From the NCBI GenBank assembly GCA_001970955.1, contig MPUH01000151.1, forward strand, positions 29,825-93,824: a DNA stretch of 64,000 bases, in the 5' to 3' direction. Shown in pieces: positions 57,343-64,000 of this stretch. Position numbers and translations under genes: made by a program. The notes under the pieces were generated by a model, which saw only the letters and a program-made list of their open reading frames with translations, had not been told where the DNA came from and ran no database searches. Numbering within the stretch: the first letter of the stretch is position 1; every line of letters starts with the position of its first letter. Origin of the DNA: Stentor coeruleus. Its lineage: Eukaryota > Ciliophora > Heterotrichea > Heterotrichida > Stentoridae.

Positions 57343-57867
57343 CTAAACAATCTCTTCAATATCATCAAACTGTATTGAATTTTCTTTATATTTCTTAACA
57401 GAACTAAAAAACACAAAGAAAACCACAACAAATATTATTGATACAAAAAGTAGCATCATGAATCCTCCTATCATCAACGTATACATTCCATAAGTCATAA
57501 GACAAGAAGTCTGTTTAGAAGCTTCACATTCCCAAGGATTAGCAATAAGATAAATTAAAAGGGAGAAAAAAATCCCAGCTGCAATCTCGTTGACAGCCAT
57601 AAAGCAAATAAGAATAACTCTGTTGTATATTTTTTTTTCTTCAAGTTTTTTGTTAATCGCCCATAATCCACCTATTCCAGTAAGAATGTACATAACTAGT
57701 AATCCATTTGCATACAAATAGTAGAGTTCATGAGAATATAACTTGTAACAAAGGATAAGTAGTCCAATGCTTATGCTTAAAAAAAGTGCTGATACTTGGA
57801 TTATATGGACTTTATTGGATTTGACTAGGTTTTTCAAGGTTGGTAGCTTGGAGTTATGAGTAGCCAT
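57343..57867 (-). CDS. four-helix membrane protein
   Basis: 174 residues with four hydrophobic helices: IIQVSALFLSISIGLLILCY, YLYANGLLVMYILTGIGGLW, VILICFMAVNEIAAGIFFSL and MLLFVSIIFVVVFFVFF. The loop between helices 3 and 4 has two Cys (WECEASKQTSCLM) that could pair, as in tetraspanin-like topology, but no CCG motif is present. The tail is acidic. No family is assigned. Confidence 0.7.
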   Translation of the reverse strand: MATHNSKLPTLKNLVKSNKVHIIQVSALFLSISIGLLILCYKLYSHELYYLYANGLLVMYILTGIGGLWAINKKLEEKKIYNRVILICFMAVNEIAAGIFFSLLIYLIANPWECEASKQTSCLMTYGMYTLMIGGFMMLLFVSIIFVVVFFVFFSSVKKYKENSIQFDDIEEIV

Positions 57868-58723
57868 TGAAATTAGTGTTTAATAAACACTAAAATTATG
57901 ATATGGTTTTATGATATGGTTTAAGTTAAGCTATTGAAATTGGTTTGATATTTTAGGTATACTTTGGAATGATTGTATTATATTTATGGTTATATGGGTT
58001 TAATAATATGGGAGGTATAATTTTATGTATAAAAGGGTAAAGTTTTCTACAACATGAGTTTTTTAGAATATCGTAAAGGAGTAGATTATCTTTAGCATAT
58101 TATAGAGTTTTACAAATAGAAATTGTAATAGGTTAAATTAGTGTAAAAAATATCTAACAAGTGATAAACCGAAAAACATGCGTTAATAAAATATATAAAA
58201 GTATTATATTTCATCTGTATAAGAATTAGATTTTACATTATATGAAAGATTTTAAAACTTCCCTAACAGTTGACTACCTGTCGAAAAACTCAAGAAAAAG
58301 AAAACTTTAAAGGAATTCTTTATTGTATAATATCTAATTATATACGTTCTATAAGTAATATTACCGAAAGAATTTCATCTGAAATCGAAAAGCCCCCTCA
58401 AGTTTGTATATGCCACTCAAGTAAAATGAAAGAAGATCAACTACCTCGCCTTTAACCTCCTTATTTATACATAATAGTCTCCTATTTCTCTATATCCCAA
58501 GGGAAAAACATCAAAAGCTTCTGATACAATTTCTCCATTTGGATCATTGATGAAAGGATAAAAAATTAAAGATTGTGACGATTTTGGGAATATATTTGCT
58601 GTTCGTTATGATGAAAAATTAGAAGAAAAAAAAATTAGACATGAAAAAGTATTATTTGAATATGGGATATAGATTGAAATAGAAAATGATAATTAATTTG
58701 TTTGATTATTATATATTATAAAT
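57868..58723. other. intergenic, with a possible gene relic
   Basis: 856 bp. From 58241 to about 58680 the plus strand shows short open stretches in different frames with protein-like composition. Otherwise AT-rich, with ATTATAAAT before the next ATG. Confidence 0.5.
58241..58671 (+). pseudogene. possible decayed gene
   Basis: Open stretches read MKDFKTSLTVDYLSKNSRK, then NFKGILYCIISNYIRSISN in another frame, then DTISPFGSLMKG-stop-KIKDCDDFGNIFAVRYDEK in a third. I tried 15- and 16-nt GT-AG segments and none joined them. Composition is gene-like but the frame is broken several times. It may be a relic, an unrecognised multi-exon gene or chance. Confidence 0.25.
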
Positions 58724-59068
58724 ATGTCTGAGGTATTTGTTGTCCTTTGTAGTATTACATTGATTTTAGGGTACACTTGTTTAAATTTTCATGTGTATAG
58801 GAAGACAAAAGGATTGAAGGAAATATTGGATTTATTAGTTAGAGATAGGTTTGTTGTTACAGTTTGTATATGTTGTATTGGGATTTTAGTAATCAAGTTA
58901 CTTTGGTATTTAGGGGTTAGGTTTAGTAAGAAAGACAGATATTATGTGCATAGAATCAGTATGGAAGATTATAAAGTGCAAGCTAATGAGTATACACAGA
59001 AGAAAGTTAACGAACTTGTAAATTCAAAAGAATATAGAGAATATATCCGTAAACCACAAATTTCTTAA
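58724..59068 (+). CDS. small two-helix membrane protein
   Basis: 114 residues: TM1 VFVVLCSITLILGYTCLNFH, a basic loop (VYRKTKGLKEILDLLVRDR), TM2 VVTVCICCIGILVIKLLWYL, then a charged cytosolic-type tail (YYVHRISMEDYKVQANEYTQ). Cys-rich helices. No family is recognised. ATG follows ATTATAAAT. Confidence 0.65.
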   Translation: MSEVFVVLCSITLILGYTCLNFHVYRKTKGLKEILDLLVRDRFVVTVCICCIGILVIKLLWYLGVRFSKKDRYYVHRISMEDYKVQANEYTQKKVNELVNSKEYREYIRKPQIS

Positions 59069-59918
59069 GGTCTTAGGCTTATTTAACTGCTAACAATTAA
59101 AATTCAAAATTTAAACTAAATAATTTTATTACCGCTAGTATCTGGTTGCAATCTTCAACATTCAATACTGAATTTAATCATGTTTTAAAAGCATAAAAGC
59201 GCATACAAACTATCTAAGTCATAAATAATTGATATAAAAATAGCAAATATCTCATATAATATTGAGGCTTATAAGACTTAAAAATATAATTTTTCCAAAT
59301 CAAAATACAAGATATAGTTTTTAGTTAAATTTTTCTAAGTTTTCAAATACAGCTTTAAAAAGCAATAGTTCATCCCCTAGCAATAATGCAAAAAAAAATA
59401 CACAAAAATCAAGCTTACAAACACAACTTAAAAATTCAAACCATAAATCCATAATTATCACAATTATTCAAACTTCAAACTTCAACCAAAAACTAAAATC
59501 TAGTCAATAAAATAGCCAGTATCCTAATCTTTAAGCTATTTAATCTTATAAACTTTTTTTACTTCCCTAGCTCCAACATATTCAAGTTATAATAATTATA
59601 AAGCCACACTATATTTTTTTTCAGTAAAAATCCTATCTGTTTCCTACTTACTTTCCCTAGCATTATCCCCAATCCTCCACAATCATCAAACATGCTATTT
59701 TTAAATATAGAATCATCAATTAAATTCTCATAATCCTAATCATATTTCCTTCATATCCATAACCCTAATAATTATATACCTTCTAGAAGCTATAATTCTC
59801 AAACCACCCCACAAATCTCATTTCATCTAAAACACTAATTTGTTTATCTATTCCATATTGAAACTAATCCGTTTTGACTATTTTTTTGTCCATATGCGTT
59901 CATTATGGTTATAAAAAT
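59069..59918. promoter_or_regulatory. 850-bp intergenic, A/C-rich upstream region
   Basis: No gene. The last ~550 bases are strongly A/C-rich and G-poor on the plus strand, the composition seen upstream of other starts here. Confidence 0.5.
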
Positions 59919-60353
59919 ATGAAAAAAGGACTTAGCACTATAGCCTCAAACAGTCATCTTATAGAAACTCCAAGAGTCAAAGCAAATCTACACACATTCC
60001 CTCATATAAGAAAAGCCGTTAGAGCAACTACTAGCATTTCTACTACAAGGCCAGCTAGCCTTTATTTAGATGATGGATTCTTAGACACACCTGGTGCTTA
60101 TAAACATGAAAATGAAGTAAAAAGCTGTAAACAAAGCCTTGTACTTGAAGAACTCACCTCATTAGAAACCCAAATCAAAGAAATAAATTCGAAAATTGCT
60201 CATAACATAGAAATACTTAGAAAAAAGGAAGAAAGAGGTGAAGAACTTAAAGGTATTATAAGGAGAATCGAACATAGGACACTACCGACGGATTCATCTT
60301 TCGAAGAAGAGTCGAAAAATTGGTCATGCACAAATAATTGCACCTTGTTTTAG
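59919..60353 (+). CDS. orphan protein with coiled coil and CaaX-like end
   Basis: 144 residues from ATG 59919; the frame is open upstream to 59874 but without ATG. Basic N-terminal half (RKAVRATTSISTTRPASLYL), coiled coil at about 85-125 (EELTSLETQIKEINSKIAHN, NIEILRKKEERGEELKGII), and the terminus SCTNNCTLF. The last four residues CTLF fit a CaaX box for geranylgeranylation, so membrane attachment is possible. No family is recognised. Confidence 0.6.
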   Translation: MKKGLSTIASNSHLIETPRVKANLHTFPHIRKAVRATTSISTTRPASLYLDDGFLDTPGAYKHENEVKSCKQSLVLEELTSLETQIKEINSKIAHNIEILRKKEERGEELKGIIRRIEHRTLPTDSSFEEESKNWSCTNNCTLF

Positions 60354-61815
60354 ATGCATAAAATAATTCAATCTTGTCCATAATCTTAAATATCTAATAA
60401 GGTATACGAAATTATTTTTTTACCTAAATAAGATTATATACTTTTTATAAAAATTTACAGGTGTTAAGGCTGTTCATACAAGTTTTATATAGGATTATAT
60501 TGTTGGTGTTATAGATTGTGTATTATTTTATGCGAGGATTTTTTTCTATCTTTAAGATTAGGTATTGCAAATACAAAAGCTTATGACTTAGAATTTATGG
60601 CTGTTTTTCTATTTGAATTTGTGTTTGTTTTTGGTTTTACTTTGTAATAGTTTGCTTTTTATCCTTGTGACCTTTTATTTAAAAACTTCTGACGCATCAT
60701 CTTAAAATTTTGTAAGGGTAATAAAAAATGCACCATTATTAGAAGTACTTTAGAATGTACTAAATTTTACTTTGAGTATCTTTTAAGCGCTGGAATTTCT
60801 ATTTTTGTCAATAAAATTATGATTGTGAGATAAAGTGTTTTGATTAAATTTGATAGTATAGGTAAATAGTTTTTGAACTTCCTTAAAAGGAGTAATTATT
60901 GAATTTTTGAAATCTTTAAGCGTGAGAATTATGAATTATGTTATTTTTTACACTTTCAGGAAATATTTTGCATGCTTATAGCAAGTTTATAATAGGGTTG
61001 TGTGATGGTTTAAGTAAAATTTATATAAAAATATAGTATTAAGGCTTATTTTAATATGAAAGGACTAGTTCTGATAAAAATGCTGGAAGGGTTTATTTGA
61101 TTTGCTGTCTCTGATAGACGTATATTATTAAGATATGATTTATGATGTAGGGTTTTATAAAAGCTTTAATGGGAAAAATATAGTTAATTAATTGTATTTG
61201 TAGAAAATCAACATTATCTATTGGTTTTTATTTAAAGAAATTTTGATGGAAAGTCGCTTAACCAATGAGAAAAGTGATTACTAGATATTCAATTTATAAA
61301 TTTAAAACAAAACACTGGAATTTTTTTAGTCATATTTCTTATAAAAACTATCTTCTTATTTAATTTTATTAAAGGTATCAATATACTTATATTCATTAAA
61401 ATATCTGTAATTTTAGACAAGCTACTCATCTTATTATAGGATAAATTTATACAATTAACTAAAAATTTACGTCTTTAAATATTGTAAAAATCTTAGTCTA
61501 TAAAAAACTGATCATGTGTAGTTAATATATTAGCATAACGCAAATCATAAATTATTTGATTTTTTCTCCTAAAATACTTATTTTTTAAATCTTCAGTTTA
61601 ATTATTAACATAAAAAGCAATCATTCCTAAACAAGAAATATACTCAACATAAATAAATTATTCCAAAGCTTTTCTTCTAATTTTCCCAAGTATTTTATTC
61701 ACCTTTTTTGACTATAGAAAATGAAAAAAAAGCTATCTTGCGAATTATATACAGCAAAGTCTCCCGGCCATTTATCAACTTCACAAAGTTAATATAATTG
61801 ATTTTTATTTGAACT
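60354..61815. other. 1.46-kb intergenic
   Basis: The longest gene-free stretch of the window. Short frames only, many stops, no tRNA arms, no repeat array that I could see. The left part is T/G-rich, the last 150 bases A/C-rich. Confidence 0.5.
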
Positions 61816-63669
61816 ATGAGCTATACAGAAGCATCATCTGACTTTCAAGAGTCCTTATTCATTCTTAGGCAAATATCTTTACAAGGATCACTTTCCGAAC
61901 TGTGGAATCGTAGTCCTCAAGGAAAACCTGTATTGCTAAGAATGCAATCCATGCTGCCTCAATTTAAAATTACATCTGAGGTTTTAAAACAACTCTGGAA
62001 CATTAGCAATACTGAAAACCTCAAAGTTTCTGGAGTCTGTACTGCTTATAAATATTCCCCTGAACATTTCCTTAGCCTCAAAGTTACTGAAGTCCACAGT
62101 ATAACCCGTGGGCAAGTTATCCCACCTGCTGATTATCTCCTTTATTTATCTCCCCAATCACCTTCAAGTTGTCCTGAAAGGTTAAAATCTGAAGAAAAGC
62201 ATTTTGAAAAAATGATGAAAAGTATTGAAAGACATATAGCACGTGAACAGTTTTTAGAACCATTAGATATATGTAGAACACTTCTTATCTTTGCAGCTGA
62301 TAAAATATCTCAGAAACTCCAGATTAAATGTGAAATCCTATACCCATCAGTTTCTTTTCAATTTACTCCGATTTCCCCGCTTAAGCTTGTTTCCACACCA
62401 TTAAGTGTGAAGCTTATTCAAAACAAACCAACGCAGAATAAAAGGGAAAAGTTCCAAGCAGGTTATCTTACTATGGATCAAACAGGCCGTGTATTACCTA
62501 TGCTCCCTTCAGATCCTTTAGCTTATAAATACCCTATTGTTGGTATCTGGGTAACAAACATCCCAGAGTCTCAAAACATGAAAGCATGCCCAATAATGCA
62601 CCCATTAGTCTGGGCAAACTGCGTCCAGTTCATAGAAAACACGAATATCAAAGATAAAATTTCTCCTTGTTTAGACGACAACTCCTTTTTATTCCTACAT
62701 TTCGCAGGAAAACCCAAATTCTATGAAGCTTGTACCCTTGATAACCCAAGCTGGAAGACTTCGAAATTCTGTTGTGATATCCAAAAAGAAGACGGAAGTT
62801 TCAACCCTTGTTACGCAACTTTTGTCAGAGAAGATCAATCAAGTAGTTCATTAGAAATTTCTATAAACCTCCCAAGAGCTATAAATACATCATTTACCCC
62901 AAGTGGAAGTTTTCAAGTCAGTATTCCTCCATCATATTCAAAACCCCCAAGACAAAGTGTTAGCCCATTAGGAGCAATGTCTAATAGATCTTCTGATAGT
63001 TTTAGAGGTATGTTTTCACCAAATGCTGAGAGGATTATTTCTGAACAAAATAAAAAACTTGCTGAATTACAACAGCAGATACTAGAGCTCCAAGCGCATT
63101 TGTTTAATAATGGGACACCTAAATATAAAAAGCATAATTCAGTAAGTGGATATCAAGGAGCATTTACACCTAACAGGTTTAATATGGTAAATCAAGGAGA
63201 AAAACAGTTTTCTAATGCGGAAACTAGTTGTAGAGAACTTTTTCAAGAGACTCCTAGGTTAAAAAAGTCTATATCAACAACATCTGATATTGCTGTTTTA
63301 CCTAAACCTAAAATTCCTGAATCAAAAGGAGATAAAACTCCTAAAGAAAGGTTTAAAGAAACACCAACACGTAAGGGTCTTGGGAATACACCTTCAGAAT
63401 CGATGAATTTAATAGGGATGAACAATATGATGACTATGAAGGCAAATGCTGAAAATGTTGAACATAAAATTGTTTACAATCCACTTAGATATAGTAATAC
63501 TTCACCTGAACCTTCACCACAACCTTATCAAAATAAACCGAAAAATATACAGAATCCTAGTGAAAATACTATTTATGTACCTAAAATACAATATGATTCA
63601 GGAAGTGATAGTAGCTGTGATGATGAACAGGTAGAAGCTGTGGAAAGAAAATATTTATATCAAAACTAG
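61816..63669 (+). CDS. STIL/SAS-5/Ana2-like centriole duplication protein
   Basis: 617 residues. Residues about 10-345 correspond to the STIL N-terminal domain: GYLTMDQTGRVLPMLPSDP and YPIVGIWVTNIPE match the family's GYLTMDQTRKLLLLLESDP and LPLVGIWLSG, and HPLVWANCVQFIEN is the following helix. A short coiled coil at about 397-430 (ERIISEQNKKLAELQQQILE) is where STIL oligomerises and meets Plk4/SAS-6. Pro-rich segments (TSPEPSPQPY; SKPPRQSVSPLG) could be the CPAP-binding site. The C-terminus is acidic. STIL links CPAP/SAS-4 and SAS-6 during basal-body assembly, and the window also holds CPAP. No intron is evident. Confidence 0.88.
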   Translation: MSYTEASSDFQESLFILRQISLQGSLSELWNRSPQGKPVLLRMQSMLPQFKITSEVLKQLWNISNTENLKVSGVCTAYKYSPEHFLSLKVTEVHSITRGQVIPPADYLLYLSPQSPSSCPERLKSEEKHFEKMMKSIERHIAREQFLEPLDICRTLLIFAADKISQKLQIKCEILYPSVSFQFTPISPLKLVSTPLSVKLIQNKPTQNKREKFQAGYLTMDQTGRVLPMLPSDPLAYKYPIVGIWVTNIPESQNMKACPIMHPLVWANCVQFIENTNIKDKISPCLDDNSFLFLHFAGKPKFYEACTLDNPSWKTSKFCCDIQKEDGSFNPCYATFVREDQSSSSLEISINLPRAINTSFTPSGSFQVSIPPSYSKPPRQSVSPLGAMSNRSSDSFRGMFSPNAERIISEQNKKLAELQQQILELQAHLFNNGTPKYKKHNSVSGYQGAFTPNRFNMVNQGEKQFSNAETSCRELFQETPRLKKSISTTSDIAVLPKPKIPESKGDKTPKERFKETPTRKGLGNTPSESMNLIGMNNMMTMKANAENVEHKIVYNPLRYSNTSPEPSPQPYQNKPKNIQNPSENTIYVPKIQYDSGSDSSCDDEQVEAVERKYLYQN

Positions 63670-64000
63670 ATAATTAAAATTTGTTTGAAGTAATATAGGG
63701 TTGTTTGGATGGGGGTTTTTTGGCTGGTGAGATGATAATTGTTTTTATGTGTATGAAGGATTTAAGCATGGTTTGAAGAAGTTTTTAAAAGAAGTTGTTG
63801 GATTTAAGTAGAAGATAAGGAAAATTTGATGGGAAATTAAAGGATAGGATGGGATTAAAAATTATGTTTGATTTTTGGATTTTATTTGGTTATGGCAATT
63901 TTTCGTTTTAACAACTTATAAACTTGAAGTGTAAGTATTGCTTATATATTATATTTTTATCATCTAAATTATAATTTATAAAGATAATAGGCTTACTCAT
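63670..64000. other. intergenic to window end
   Basis: 331 bp after the STIL stop. G/T-rich on the plus strand, which may indicate the upstream side of a minus-strand gene beyond the window. No frame is seen. Confidence 0.4.

Noticed and set aside
58261-58275. CCCTAACA as telomeric repeat
   Set aside because: A single copy without tandem repetition.

Overview
The window reads as a macronuclear scaffold from a heterotrich ciliate close to Stentor. Genes are packed tightly on both strands of very AT-rich DNA. TAA, TAG and TGA all end long conserved reading frames, so the code is the standard one. The few introns that can be proved by protein homology are 15 nt long, start GTA, end AG, and carry an A at intron position 10. 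Several genes are ciliary or centriolar. No rRNA, tRNA, CRISPR or bacterial-type operon was seen.

Layout. 0.4-7.2 kb: citrate synthase with its catalytic Asp replaced, an FKBP, an NSRP1-like splicing factor, a catalytically dead phosphagen-kinase-like protein with an N-terminal docking domain, and a CPAP/SAS-4 centriole protein. 7.6-9.3 kb: a zinc-finger/coiled-coil gene whose 3' part holds 25 consecutive 15-nt introns separated by 0 or 3 nt. 10-20 kb: coiled-coil proteins, a CX9C mitochondrial protein, histone H4, an intron-containing orphan and two small secreted proteins. 20-27 kb: a 2111-residue Cys-rich membrane protein. 27-33 kb: coiled-coil and orphan proteins. 33-43 kb: a mucolipin-type TRP channel, a tail-anchored RRM protein with long repeats, an acylated Ca-sensor-like protein, an FCP/SCP phosphatase, TVP23 and a longin-domain protein. 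43-56 kb: PP2C, an oxysterol-binding protein, an FHA-RINGv protein, a TRIM-like protein, an alpha-glucan water dikinase, an NDR kinase and a two-EF-hand protein. 57-64 kb: small membrane and orphan proteins and a STIL/SAS-5 homologue, the usual partner of CPAP.

The standout is the intron array at 7785-8195 (minus strand). All 25 units fit GTA-N6-A-N3-AG exactly, and they tile 411 nt with only twelve 3-nt exons between them. Removing them joins two open exons in frame and gives a plausible beta-propeller-like blade. Back-to-back introns with zero-length exons imply recursive or composite splicing.

Second, a short element of about 50 bp occurs twice, each time between its own 13-14 bp direct repeat and with a variable simple-repeat tail. 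This looks like a miniature retrotransposed sequence.

The assembly has artefacts. Six single Ns are flanked by duplicated 54-124 bp segments, and one 218-bp tandem duplication without an N breaks the CPAP frame. Gene lengths below are given after mentally collapsing these.
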